Source: an uncultured Erythrobacter sp. | GTDB taxonomy: Bacteria > Pseudomonadota > Alphaproteobacteria > Sphingomonadales > Sphingomonadaceae | NCBI GenBank assembly: GCA_947502305.1 | Contig: CANMZA010000001.1 | Span: forward strand, 186,001 to 250,000 | Length of the DNA: 64,000 nt | Direction of reading: 5' to 3' | Shown here: piece by piece, positions 16,454 to 25,865 of the stretch | Layout of the letters: each line of letters starts with the position of its first letter | Position numbering within the stretch: position 1 is the first letter of the stretch | Program-made: the position numbers and the translations under genes | Notes under the pieces: generated by a model | Database searches by the model: none | Seen by the model: only the letters and a program-made list of their open reading frames with translations | Told to the model about the DNA's origin: nothing

Positions 16454-19109
16454 TGCGCGCCCCTGTCTGTGATTTTAGCAAGACGAGCGCAAGCGCCGGG
16501 AAGCGCGCCGCAATGGCGTGCAGGTCGCTTTCAAGAAACCAAATTGGGGTCTGCTCAAAATCTTCGCGGATGGCTGGGCGGCCCGGTTTCTCAAACTGCG
16601 CTTTTTCAGCCAACGCGAGCAGCGATTGTAGCGGCGCGGCGCCTAGACTTGCGGACGCTGAAAGGGCCGTAAGAATGTCTAGCAAACTCAGCTTGCCATG
16701 CTCTTGCACCTTAAAAACGTCGCCGATTGCGTCACGGATAATCGGATGCATGTTTGGCACTAACAAAGGTTGAAGTAACTGCGCTAATTCTTGATGGGCA
16801 ATGCGCTGTGATAGGGCTCTAATGGCTCCTGCAGCCTCGATAGGGCGGCGTTCTTGCAATGCATGGCGAAGAGCGGCTTGCAGCGCCTCCTCTGCGCCCG
16901 CTTCGATACCGGCAATACGCTGTTCTTTGCTGTTTTGAAGCAGCGGGCGCAGGAGACGGAATGTCGGCCTATCAACCCCGTTCTCAATCGCTTCAATCGC
17001 ATTGCCGCGCACTTTGGTGTTGGAAGAATGGAGCGAGACAATCAGCAAATCGGCGTCCGGCAATCTTTGCCCCAGTGATAGCAATTCTAGCGCGAAATCA
17101 ACCGATGCCTCCGTCCGTTCACGCTGGGCTCTCGCGATCAGCGACAGTGTACCGGATGGGTCGGATTGCCCTTCAAGCAGCCGCGCCGATTGCAGCAACC
17201 GGCCGGTATTGTGCAGCTCTGATTGCACCAAGCGGTCAAGCTGCGAGGAATATTGAGCGTAAGACAATTGCGCCAAGGCTCGCGCGGCGAGCAAGCGGAA
17301 ACGGTAGGTTTGTGCGCCGCCTCCGTGAATCCCGATTGCACTGGCAAGCTGAGGGATCGCGGTTTCGCCCATTCCTTCCAGAATTTCCGCAACAGCACGC
17401 CGATCGCGCGGCGCCAATTCTGCGGCCATCGCCAATATGTCGGGGATCATTTCGGTATCGCCGATCTGGCCAATTATGCCGATTACGCGGTGGCGATCCT
17501 CTGGGCTCAATTCAGGAAGAGTTTGTGCGATTTGTGGGAAAAGATAGAAATGTTGCGGACCCGCCGTTTTACTCAATGTTTCCAAACCGCGCGCTCTTTC
17601 TTCGGCCCTTCCGGAAAGGTCAGCGACCGCGCTTTCTGTATCTGCGCCATCTGTCTCGAACTGAGCGGCCTTGTATTGCGCCAAAAGCAGCCGATTGGCG
17701 GCAAGACCAGCAGGGGAGCGCTCGTCTTCCGCCGCCCGCTCCAATCGCTGTAATGCACGGCTGCTGAATTGTAAGGCGGCAGAGCCTAGGCGGCCGAAAT
17801 TCAGCCATCCACGCTGCATATTGGCGGCCATTGCGCCGGGATATTGCCCTCGCAGGCCGAAGACGACTGCGATCAGGCAGAAACTGATAATGACCCCAAC
17901 GCCGGACAGCTCCCGAATATCCAGCACGTCGGCCCAATATAGCAAGAACCCGCCCACCGCGAGGCTGGCGAGCGGTTCGCACAGCCCCTCTATCACCGTG
18001 CGCAGCGGCCGTTTCACTTGCGAAGGTAAACCGTTGAACAGCAGGTTTTCATTGTTGTATTGGATCGAAGTCAGCACGCCGTGGTAGGCAAAGAATGCCG
18101 CCAAGGCCGCCGCAGTGCCCCCTTCTAGGAAGAAAAATCCAAACACCGCAAAATAGGTCAGCGGTTGGATCAAGGCGACATTGCGCACACCGATCCGCGC
18201 CACCAAACGGTTGAACACCAGCAAGCAAACCAACATGTTGAACAGGTTGGCTCCAGCATACAAAGCGCCCAGCAGCGCCGCCAATTCCGCCTCGCTGCGC
18301 CCCTCTTGCAGGATCATCGAATATTGAAATTCGGCCAGATTGGTCATCAATAATGTGACAAACAATGTCAGCGCCATCATCATCGCAAATCGCGAAGCGA
18401 TGAACGCGCGGCCGATATTGGCAAATTTGCTGAACGTATTGCCGCTGTGATCGTTGGAAGTCTCATCGAAGAGAATGTCGCTTTCTGCAATTTGTGTCCA
18501 TTTGTGTTGCAAAAAGCGGGCGACGGGCGCGGTCGCGAAAGCGATGACTGACCATAAAAGAAACAGGTAGTGCATTGGCACCGTACCAGCGAGAAAGCTC
18601 ACGAGAAGCGCACCGGTTGCGGTGCCTGACGCACAGAATGCAGCGAATAGCGGGAACAGCCGTTTGGCGTCCTGAATATCGAAATATGTATCCGTAAAAT
18701 TCCAAAACAGCGTGTAGAGCCCGATATACCAGACCGCCAAATAGAGTTTCAGCGCGAAATAGACCGTGCTCTGCCATTCTGGTGGCAGGCCAATGTCGAT
18801 AAGCGCCCAAAACACTGCGCCGCCGGCAATCAACAATGCCAGAGTGAAGTTCACGATGAAACCAATCGCAAACCGCACCATCAGATAGGAAAAAACCGCT
18901 GTGTAAAGCAGCATGACGACCGGCGTTAGCAAGAAGATCACCGGCAGGCTGCTAGCCCCGACATTGCTCAGAAAAGCAGCGTCGCCGGCGCTAAAGCCGA
19001 TACCCATCCCGGTTTGCAGCAGAAATCCGAACAACCCGAATTGCAACAGCTTGGGCCCTTCCCCCGGCTCAAGACGGAAAAGACGGTTTACGAATTGTCG
19101 CAAAATCAT
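16443..19109 (-). CDS. ATP/ADP-translocase-like (MFS-type) membrane protein with C-terminal HEAT repeats
   Basis: An 888-residue protein. Residues 1-420 form about twelve membrane helices resembling the Npt/TlcC nucleotide transporter-like group (for example LFWNFTDTYFDIQDAKRLFPLF and YNNENLLFNGLPSQVKRPLRTVIEGLCEPLASL). Residues about 440-870 are helical and contain HEAT/Armadillo-type repeats (for example DTEMIPDILAMAAELAPRDRRAVAEILEGMGETAIPQLASAI). Proteins of this architecture often end with a cNMP-binding domain; here that domain is a separate gene two positions downstream. It is the first gene of a four-gene operon whose junctions all overlap. Transport of a nucleotide is not established for this subgroup; a receptor or scaffold role is equally possible. 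Confidence 0.82.
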   Translation of the reverse strand: MILRQFVNRLFRLEPGEGPKLLQFGLFGFLLQTGMGIGFSAGDAAFLSNVGASSLPVIFLLTPVVMLLYTAVFSYLMVRFAIGFIVNFTLALLIAGGAVFWALIDIGLPPEWQSTVYFALKLYLAVWYIGLYTLFWNFTDTYFDIQDAKRLFPLFAAFCASGTATGALLVSFLAGTVPMHYLFLLWSVIAFATAPVARFLQHKWTQIAESDILFDETSNDHSGNTFSKFANIGRAFIASRFAMMMALTLFVTLLMTNLAEFQYSMILQEGRSEAELAALLGALYAGANLFNMLVCLLVFNRLVARIGVRNVALIQPLTYFAVFGFFFLEGGTAAALAAFFAYHGVLTSIQYNNENLLFNGLPSQVKRPLRTVIEGLCEPLASLAVGGFLLYWADVLDIRELSGVGVIISFCLIAVVFGLRGQYPGAMAANMQRGWLNFGRLGSAALQFSSRALQRLERAAEDERSPAGLAANRLLLAQYKAAQFETDGADTESAVADLSGRAEERARGLETLSKTAGPQHFYLFPQIAQTLPELSPEDRHRVIGIIGQIGDTEMIPDILAMAAELAPRDRRAVAEILEGMGETAIPQLASAIGIHGGGAQTYRFRLLAARALAQLSYAQYSSQLDRLVQSELHNTGRLLQSARLLEGQSDPSGTLSLIARAQRERTEASVDFALELLSLGQRLPDADLLIVSLHSSNTKVRGNAIEAIENGVDRPTFRLLRPLLQNSKEQRIAGIEAGAEEALQAALRHALQERRPIEAAGAIRALSQRIAHQELAQLLQPLLVPNMHPIIRDAIGDVFKVQEHGKLSLLDILTALSASASLGAAPLQSLLALAEKAQFEKPGRPAIREDFEQTPIWFLESDLHAIAARFPALALVLLKSQTGARNAA

Positions 19110-19260
19110 TCCCCCCTGTTTGCAAACGCAGGAATTCTGCGTTCTGCCCCCTGCGCACCGACCACTCTTAGCGCGCCTTAATGAATTTTTGTCACTAACA
19201 TCTCAATAACACGGTATGAACCGGCGCGAGAATGCGACTTGGCTGGGAACGGGGGTTTCG

Positions 19261-20919
19261 ATGGCGATTGAAGAAACATTGGCATCGCGCGAGCGCAAAT
19301 TTGGTTTGAAGCCGCAATTGCTGTTGCTTCTGGTCGCTCTGAACCTTGTTTCGGCGGTGGCCTATACGGCGGCGCTTTATCAAACGAGCCAAGCAGAGAT
19401 CATGTCGGGCATTGACGCCCGCCTTGCTGCCGGGGTTTATGGCGCGCGCGAGATCATCCCAGCGCGGTACCACACGCGCATTGATGGGCCGGACGCGATC
19501 CCAGACGAAGAATATGCAGAATTACAGCGGCGTCTCTCGCGCTTTGCTGACGAATCCGGATTCGTTTATGTCTATTCTTACATGGAATTTAACGACGGCA
19601 TTCGCACCGTTTCCACCAGCGCCACGCCTGATGAAGTCGCAAGTGGCACCGAAACCGGCTTCTTCACAATCTACGACACTGCCCCCCAAGAACTCTATCG
19701 CAGCTTTGCTGACGGTGAGGTTCGTTTTGACGAATATTACGATTCATTCGGATCATTCCGCTCCATGTATTTGCCGGTCACCGGTGCGGATGGGCGCGTT
19801 TATGTCATTGGCGCGGATATTGATTTGGCGTCATTGGGCGCGCGTTTGAACGAGGCGCTCAAAAATTCGATCCTGATCGGTTTGGCGATGTTCGCCTTGA
19901 CCATGGCGGTCGGGTGGATCGTAGTGATGCGGATTGTTGAACCGCTGGTCCGTTTGACCGCATTTACCCGCAACATTGAACAACGCAGCTTCGCCGCCGA
20001 TGAAGAAGAATTGGCGGCCATGGGGCAAATCAGCCAAAAACGCGGGGACGAGGTCGGCAGTCTGGCAGAGGCGATGGCCGCTATGATCTCCCGATTGCAA
20101 CGTTATCTGGTCGAGATCGAAGCCGCCACCGCCGCGCGTGTCCGTGTCGAAAGCGAGCTATCGACCGCGCGCGACATACAGGTTGGCATGTTGCCCCGCA
20201 CATTTCCGCCGTTTCCAGAAAAAGGCGAACTGGATGTGTTTGCGATGCTGGAATCCGCCAAGGAAGTCGGCGGAGATCTGTATGACTATTTCTTGATTGA
20301 CGAATCCCGCCTGTTCTTTGTGGTGGGTGATGTCTCTGGCAAGGGCGTCCCGGCGGCGCTGTTCATGGCGATGACCACCAGCCTGTTTAAGGCGCACGCA
20401 ATGTCGGCAAAATCAACCGGCGAGATTATGCAGCGCGTCAATGAAGAGCTGTCGCGGGACAATGCCGCAGAGATGTTCGTGACTGTTTTCGCATGTATCC
20501 TCGATATGCGTAACGGCACAGTTGAATATAGTGATGGCGGGCACGAGGCGCCGTTTATCGTGCGTGCAGGCGCGGGCGAAAACGCGCAATCACATGTCGA
20601 GCGGCTTGTGAAGCATCAGGGCATGGCATTGGGCGTGTTTGGCGATGTTCCGTATCAAACCGGGCAATTGCAGCTTGGGCGTGGAGATGCGCTGGTGCTG
20701 TTCACCGATGGTGTGTCTGAGGCGACCGGGCCGGATGATGAATTGTTCACAATCGACCGGATTGAAACCGCGCTCAATGATACACGCAGCCAAGTTTCGG
20801 CCCGGCGCATTGCAGAGGGCTTGTCAGAAAGCGTTAGCGCCTTTGTCGGAGCCGTGCCGCAATCGGATGACATTGCCATTTTGGTGGTCGGATTTGATGG
20901 TGAACCTGCCGGAAAGTAG
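19261..20919 (+). CDS. Membrane-bound SpoIIE-family PP2C serine phosphatase with Cache and HAMP domains
   Basis: A 552-residue regulator. One membrane helix (about 20-42), a periplasmic Cache-type domain (about 43-195, with ESGFVYVYSYMEFND and VYVIGADIDL), a second helix, HAMP (IVEPLVRLTAFTRNIEQ), then the SpoIIE phosphatase domain (about 310-545). Metal-binding Asps are present in EVGGDLYDYFL, VVGDVSGKGVPAALFM and LFTDGVSEA, so it should be active. The ATG at 19261 follows a GGGGG five bases upstream; the ATG at 19216 lacks a site. It would dephosphorylate the STAS protein at 13090-13443. It is divergent from the four-gene sensor operon and shares a 150-base control region with it. Confidence 0.93.
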   Translation: MAIEETLASRERKFGLKPQLLLLLVALNLVSAVAYTAALYQTSQAEIMSGIDARLAAGVYGAREIIPARYHTRIDGPDAIPDEEYAELQRRLSRFADESGFVYVYSYMEFNDGIRTVSTSATPDEVASGTETGFFTIYDTAPQELYRSFADGEVRFDEYYDSFGSFRSMYLPVTGADGRVYVIGADIDLASLGARLNEALKNSILIGLAMFALTMAVGWIVVMRIVEPLVRLTAFTRNIEQRSFAADEEELAAMGQISQKRGDEVGSLAEAMAAMISRLQRYLVEIEAATAARVRVESELSTARDIQVGMLPRTFPPFPEKGELDVFAMLESAKEVGGDLYDYFLIDESRLFFVVGDVSGKGVPAALFMAMTTSLFKAHAMSAKSTGEIMQRVNEELSRDNAAEMFVTVFACILDMRNGTVEYSDGGHEAPFIVRAGAGENAQSHVERLVKHQGMALGVFGDVPYQTGQLQLGRGDALVLFTDGVSEATGPDDELFTIDRIETALNDTRSQVSARRIAEGLSESVSAFVGAVPQSDDIAILVVGFDGEPAGK

Positions 20920-20924
20920 CCGGC

Positions 20925-21722
20925 TTATTTGGGCGCAGCAATCTTGAACGGACCGCGTTCGACACCATGCATTTTTGAAAGATAATGCCGCATGTCGCCG
21001 ATCACTCGGCGCAAATCGTCATGCGATGTTGGATCGGCCTGCGACACCGCGGTTGAAAGGGGGCACGTGTCGAGCTCCCATGGCAGAAAATCGAAGCCCG
21101 TTTCCGGATCTGGCATCCAAATGATCGGATAGGGGCGTCCAAACATCACCCCTTTAAGTGGTTCGGCCCCGACATGGTAGAGCTCCAAAGCCTCGCCACT
21201 CTCACAATCCAGTAGCACTTCGACCAGATCGAGTGATAGCGTCAGCGTTGCTGGTTTTGCGAATTTTGAAATCCGAAAACCCAAATCCAGATCCGGACCG
21301 ATGAAATCGGTGTGCGGCGGGCCGTCGCCTGTAGTTAGCTCGGGAATGTCGAGCTCAATATTCTCTTCGCCAAATTCTGCGAGCCACGCTGTCCCTTTGA
21401 GGCGCAAGGGGAGTTTTTGGTAATGCTGCTCTTCAAACAGGCGCATCGTACGCAGCACAGCGCGCAGGATTGCGGTGACTTCTTCGGCGCTGTTTGGCTC
21501 TGCGATGAAGATCAATTCATCGCCCATCACTTTCCAAATATCGACCGCCGGCGTCTCATCGCGATCGAGAAATTCAAAGCCCACTTGACCCGCCACCATC
21601 AGCGGCAAATGCGTGAAGAAGGTGCGGAACGTATCGAGCCAGCCGCCAGCGCCGCTACCGCTACACTTCGCCTTGAATTGGGTGGAGCCGACCATGTCGA
21701 TCGAAAGAAAAAGGCGCAGCAT
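20925..21722 (-). CDS. Divergent class III nucleotidyl cyclase-like protein
   Basis: A 265-residue soluble protein not obviously annotated by simple similarity, but three motifs fall in the order of class III cyclases: FLSIDMVGSTQF (metal-binding Asp and the GFT-like turn), DIWKVMGDELIF (Lys and second Asp of the KFxGD motif), and TDFIGPDLDLGFRIS (the IGDxVNxAxRL element, with the Asn changed to Asp and the Arg kept). A long insertion of about 45 residues separates the first two. It may therefore be an active but divergent cyclase or a regulatory relative. It sits convergent with the SpoIIE phosphatase gene, five bases between stops, and upstream of the TorF porin in direction of the minus strand. 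Confidence 0.62.
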   Translation of the reverse strand: MLRLFLSIDMVGSTQFKAKCSGSGAGGWLDTFRTFFTHLPLMVAGQVGFEFLDRDETPAVDIWKVMGDELIFIAEPNSAEEVTAILRAVLRTMRLFEEQHYQKLPLRLKGTAWLAEFGEENIELDIPELTTGDGPPHTDFIGPDLDLGFRISKFAKPATLTLSLDLVEVLLDCESGEALELYHVGAEPLKGVMFGRPYPIIWMPDPETGFDFLPWELDTCPLSTAVSQADPTSHDDLRRVIGDMRHYLSKMHGVERGPFKIAAPK

Positions 21723-21737
21723 AATGTGTCTCTCTTG

Positions 21738-22478
21738 TCAGAAACTCGCGGTCAAAGAGGCCACTACCCCAGATTGACCCAAGCGGCCAGATTCCAGCGG
21801 TCCGCCAGCATCACTGTCAACATACGAAATGGCGGTCGCGAACGGTCCGTGATCATAGGAAATGCCCGCTTCCCAATCCCATTTCTTTGAAACCGCGCTG
21901 GCTTCTCTGCCTAGGCGCGCAGTGAGGGAAATGGGTGTGTCTGGCACGGCATATCCCGCAGTGCCCGAAATATAGAGGTTGTCGCCGGGGAAATTGGTTT
22001 GATCCGGAACATAGGCGACCAAAACGCCGACGGTTGCTGAGCCAATTGTCTTGTCCACCGCACCGCTAAATTCGTAATAATCAACGCCGGTGCCGCCCGG
22101 ATAGATGTAGGCAAGCGCGGTGACGGTGTAATCAAGCCCGGCCGACGATCCGGAATAGCCGCCATAAATGTCGACCTCTACATTGGATCCGCCTGTATCG
22201 GAGACGCTGGAAGCCCATGTGCCGACGAACAGGCCATTGTCCATGGCGATGTCAAATCCTCCTTGGATGGCAGGATCGCGGTCTGACAGGCTAAGCCCGC
22301 GAAACCGGTAGTCGGAAACGATACCGACATTCGCAGAGAAGGTGATGCGGGAGCCAGATTCTTGCGTTTCGGGCGCGTCCTCGACTGTTTGAACAGGTTC
22401 GTCACTCGATTGCGCCCATGCAGTTGATGGCACGCAGAGCAGCGCCGCAGTCAGTGGCAGGCTTAGTTTGAACCGCAT
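21738..22478 (-). CDS. TorF-family putative outer-membrane porin
   Basis: A 246-residue secreted protein with a clear signal peptide (AQSSDEP after STAWA). The mature part begins FSANVGIVSDYRFRGLSLSDRDPAIQGGFD, the hallmark of the TorF/Gcw_chp family, and is built of alternating amphipathic strands ending in SLTASF. The ATG at 22478 has GGGAAC upstream and is preferred over the 69-base longer frame. These proteins are thought to be small barrels of unknown substrate in Proteobacteria. The cyclase-like gene follows 15 bases downstream on the same strand, and a 21-base inverted repeat lies about 40 bases upstream. Confidence 0.9.
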   Translation of the reverse strand: MRFKLSLPLTAALLCVPSTAWAQSSDEPVQTVEDAPETQESGSRITFSANVGIVSDYRFRGLSLSDRDPAIQGGFDIAMDNGLFVGTWASSVSDTGGSNVEVDIYGGYSGSSAGLDYTVTALAYIYPGGTGVDYYEFSGAVDKTIGSATVGVLVAYVPDQTNFPGDNLYISGTAGYAVPDTPISLTARLGREASAVSKKWDWEAGISYDHGPFATAISYVDSDAGGPLESGRLGQSGVVASLTASF

Positions 22479-22517
22479 ATTCCCGTTCCCCAATAAATGT
22501 TGCGTTCTAAGCGTTAG

Positions 22518-22538
22518 TCGAATTGGAATAAAATTCGA
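22518..22538. promoter_or_regulatory. 21-base inverted repeat in divergent promoter region
   Basis: TCGAATT and AATTCGA form a perfect seven-base dyad with a seven-base spacer. It is centred between the TorF porin gene (40 bases away, minus strand) and the 7TM adenylate cyclase gene (about 100 bases away, plus strand), the right place for an operator. No regulator family is recognised. The 160-base divergent region has no clear -35/-10 pair that I would defend. Confidence 0.35.
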
Positions 22539-22638
22539 TGAATTCATAGCACATGAGCGTCAATCGGGCGTACGCCATTGCACTGGCGAGTGCTCCTCGG
22601 CATACCGGCCGAGTGCAAAAGGTGGGGGCGCATGTTTA

Positions 22639-25600
22639 GTGCGGGGCAATTCAAAGTTGGTTTTTAGAAACTTGAGGCTACCTTTGGGCGGCGGGGACGC
22701 TGGTAAGACGGGTACCAAACGAAGCGCGAGAACTGGCGGCTTACTGGCCAGCGCGGCCTTGCGTGATGGCGGCGGTAAACGACTGCTCTATTCACTGGCG
22801 ACATTGGCTGTGCTGCTGCTTTTATGCGCACCATTTATGATCGACACGACGGCGAAAGGTGCACCGCAGCCGCGAGCTGGGATGGTGGATTTTTCTAGCT
22901 GGGGGCACTTGAAAGACCCGGTTGTGCTGGAGGGCGAATGGGGTTTCGATTGGGAAGATTCAATCGACACGCCGGAAACGCGCAGCGTGGAAACGGCGGT
23001 GCTGCCCGGCCTTTGGACTGCTAGTGATCCCGATTTGCCGCGATCCGGGCGGGCGACCTATTCGCTGGAATTGACAGGTCTGACGCCGGGTTCCTACACC
23101 CTGTTTGTACCCCTGGTGTATAGCGCGACCGAAGTTTCCCTAAACGGAGAACGTGTTTCGGGTACCGGAGTAATCGGATCGACGACCGAGCAGACGCAGT
23201 ACAATATTCGTTCGCAAACAATCCATTTCGACACAGCCACGGACCGCGTGAATATCGAGATTGATGTCGCTTCATTCTTTCACAAGGACAACGGTTTGGA
23301 GGACGCCCCAGTCATCGGGCAGCGTGCCAGTATGGCCGAATGGGCATCCCTGCGGTGGTCACGCGAAACGCTCTATCACGGTACGATATTGCTGATTTTG
23401 TGTCTCAATATTTCCGTTTTCGCGATCCGGCGCAGCGATAAGGCCGCTTTGTTCCTCGCAATTTCAGCCTTCGCATTCATGACGCCTGCTGGCGTTGCGG
23501 GCTTTGACAATTTGCTGCTTTTGGTCGCGCCGCAGATTACGTTTCAACAAATGAGCCTGATGATTTCAATCTCGCTCACCGTCGCTCCGCTGATGTTCTT
23601 TGCCTATGCACAAGCGCTCTATCCGAAAGAAACGCCAAAGATCGCGGCTTGGGCGATCTACCTGACGCTGCCGTTTTTTGGGATCATCCATGCAGGCATG
23701 ATTGCGATGGGGGACACGCTGAATGCCTCGCTGCTGCAATCCTATATGGCGTTCGGCAATGTCGCTACTTTGGCGGCTGTGGCTTTGGTGGGTTTTCGCG
23801 GCTGGATGAAGGGGCGGACGGGCGCTGGATTGTTCTTCATCAGCCTCGCCGGTTTCGTTGGTATTTTCGCGATGAATGCTTTGATCCACACGGGGCTATT
23901 CCGAGCAAATGAAATACCGGCCTATTCATTGGCGGCGCTCAACCCGCTGTTGATGCTGTTTTCGCAAGTGATCATCATGGCAGAGCGTTGGGGTACAGCG
24001 ATCACGGATATGGAGGATCGCAATCTGGAATTGAAACGGTTGCTCGAAATCAACACGTCGATTTCAACCGAGATTAAGCTGGAGCCATTGCTGCGAAAAA
24101 TTGTCGGCGTGACAAGCCAGATTATCGCCGCCGACCGGTCCTCGCTCTTCCTCTACAATCCGCGCGATAATGAGCTCATCACCTCTGTCGCGGAAGGGAT
24201 GGGCACGCGGCAAATCCGTCTTGATCCGGACAAAGGTATAGCCGGTGCCTGTCTGCGATCGAAGCAGCCGATTTTTGTCGCTGACGCCTATGAGGATGAA
24301 CGGTTCGATCGCAGCGTTGATGAGAACACCGGATACCGGACCCAGAGCATTTTGGCGGTGCCGATTGTGTCGAAAGATGGCAAAGCATTGGGAGTGATGC
24401 AGGCGCTAAATCGCAGCGGAGGTCAGCCATTTTTGGAAGACGATTTGCTGCGCATGAATGCATTTGCGTCGCAAGCGGCGATTGCGATTGAAAATGCCAA
24501 TTTATTCGAAGAAGTCGTGTCCGAACGCAATTACAATGACAGCATTCTGGGATCGCTGGGCAATGGTGTGATTACCATCGACCGCGAAGGCAAAATCGTC
24601 AAAAGCAACGCTGCGGCCCAAGGGATTTTGGCGCGCGAGGAAAGCGAATTTGAAGCGGCAGAAATCGGAATGATCCTGCGTCTGCAAAACGACACGCTGA
24701 ACGATGATTTTCGCAAGTCACTGGACGATGGTCAGCACACCAGCCTGACCGATGTCGATCTCGACATGGATATGGGCGGGCAGGCACGCAGCAGCGGTAA
24801 ATCGGTCAACTTGTCAGTATCGCCTTTGCTGCGCGGGGCCAATGCTGCGCCAGAAACGCTGATCGTGCTCGAAGACATTTCCGAAAGCAAACGTTTGAAT
24901 GGCACATTGCGCCGTTTCATGCCGCAGGAAATTGTCGACGAAGTTCTGAACAAGGACACTGAATTGCTGTTCGGAAATGCGCTTGATGCGAGCATCTTGT
25001 TTGCTGATATTCGCGGCTTTACCAGCCTGTCGGAGCAGCTGAGTGCGCGCGGCACTGTCGATATGCTTAATGAAGCATTCGGCGATATGTGCGAGGCAAT
25101 TTCGAACACAGATGGCGTCGTCGATAAGTTCATCGGTGATGCGATCATGGCGGTTTACGGCGTTCCGCTGAGCCGGGAAAACAATGGCGAATTGGCGGTG
25201 CGCGGCGGTCTTGCGATTCACGGCGCGCTACGCAAACTCAATGCCGTGCGCGCAGACCGAGGGCAGGGCGCGCTGGGTCTAGGAATCGGTATTTCGACCG
25301 GAGAAGTGGTGGCCGGGACAATCGGTTCGCAAAAACGCATGGATTACACAGTCATTGGCGACACCGTGAATTTGGCCTCGCGGCTTGAGGCTTTGACGAA
25401 GACCTACGGCGTTGAGCTGATCATCTGCGACACCACCGCCGCCAACCTTGGCCCCGATCTGCGCACCCGAAATTTAGACCGGATCAAAGTGCGCGGGCGT
25501 CAGGCATCAACGACGCTGTTCGAAGTGATCGATATGGACCGACCTGGCATTGCGCCGCGGTTTGAGGCTATGTTGGAGCGGTACGATGCCGGGCGAAGTC

Positions 25601-25770
25601 TTTACCAGGCGGGCGATTTTGCTGGCGCGAGTGCGGCCTTTGCGCGGGGGTTGGAGGCCGATCCAACCGATGGCCCCACAACCATGATGTTGGCGCGCAC
25701 GCGCAGCCTAGAGGCGCGAGTCGCTGATAAAGAATTGGCCGCCAATTGGGATGGCGTCTGGCAGGGATAG
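22639..25770 (+). CDS. Membrane 7TM-DISM-like / GAF / PAS class III adenylate cyclase
   Basis: About 1043 residues. After a basic cytoplasmic leader comes one membrane helix (about 52-72), a periplasmic beta-sandwich sensor (about 80-240, with GEWGFDWEDS and LFVPLVYSATEVSLNGE), a seven-helix membrane block (about 247-455) as in 7TMR-DISM receptors, a GAF domain (about 480-630), a PAS-like segment (about 630-745), a cyclase domain (about 780-960) and a short TPR-like tail. The cyclase has both metal Asps (FADIRGFT, GDAIMA), the adenine-specifying Lys of DKFIGD and Asp of RMDYTVIG, and the VNLASRL Asn/Arg, so ATP to cAMP is expected. Start codon is uncertain: GTG 22639, or TTG 22684 which has GAGG six bases upstream. 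A close relative is at 44412-46712. Confidence 0.88.
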   Translation: MRGNSKLVFRNLRLPLGGGDAGKTGTKRSARTGGLLASAALRDGGGKRLLYSLATLAVLLLLCAPFMIDTTAKGAPQPRAGMVDFSSWGHLKDPVVLEGEWGFDWEDSIDTPETRSVETAVLPGLWTASDPDLPRSGRATYSLELTGLTPGSYTLFVPLVYSATEVSLNGERVSGTGVIGSTTEQTQYNIRSQTIHFDTATDRVNIEIDVASFFHKDNGLEDAPVIGQRASMAEWASLRWSRETLYHGTILLILCLNISVFAIRRSDKAALFLAISAFAFMTPAGVAGFDNLLLLVAPQITFQQMSLMISISLTVAPLMFFAYAQALYPKETPKIAAWAIYLTLPFFGIIHAGMIAMGDTLNASLLQSYMAFGNVATLAAVALVGFRGWMKGRTGAGLFFISLAGFVGIFAMNALIHTGLFRANEIPAYSLAALNPLLMLFSQVIIMAERWGTAITDMEDRNLELKRLLEINTSISTEIKLEPLLRKIVGVTSQIIAADRSSLFLYNPRDNELITSVAEGMGTRQIRLDPDKGIAGACLRSKQPIFVADAYEDERFDRSVDENTGYRTQSILAVPIVSKDGKALGVMQALNRSGGQPFLEDDLLRMNAFASQAAIAIENANLFEEVVSERNYNDSILGSLGNGVITIDREGKIVKSNAAAQGILAREESEFEAAEIGMILRLQNDTLNDDFRKSLDDGQHTSLTDVDLDMDMGGQARSSGKSVNLSVSPLLRGANAAPETLIVLEDISESKRLNGTLRRFMPQEIVDEVLNKDTELLFGNALDASILFADIRGFTSLSEQLSARGTVDMLNEAFGDMCEAISNTDGVVDKFIGDAIMAVYGVPLSRENNGELAVRGGLAIHGALRKLNAVRADRGQGALGLGIGISTGEVVAGTIGSQKRMDYTVIGDTVNLASRLEALTKTYGVELIICDTTAANLGPDLRTRNLDRIKVRGRQASTTLFEVIDMDRPGIAPRFEAMLERYDAGRSLYQAGDFAGASAAFARGLEADPTDGPTTMMLARTRSLEARVADKELAANWDGVWQG

Positions 25771-25865
25771 GCTAGAAATGGCCGGGCGCCGCAATTCGGA
25801 ATGTTCAGGCCAGGTTACAACGCTCTGTGCGAATTTGACCAAACAGGGGCCAAATCTTACAAAAT

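Noticed and set aside
16859..17767. 302-codon plus-strand frame opposite the HEAT-repeat gene
   Set aside because: Its sequence is Arg/Pro-rich and unlike a protein; the opposite frame has clear helical repeats and operon overlaps.
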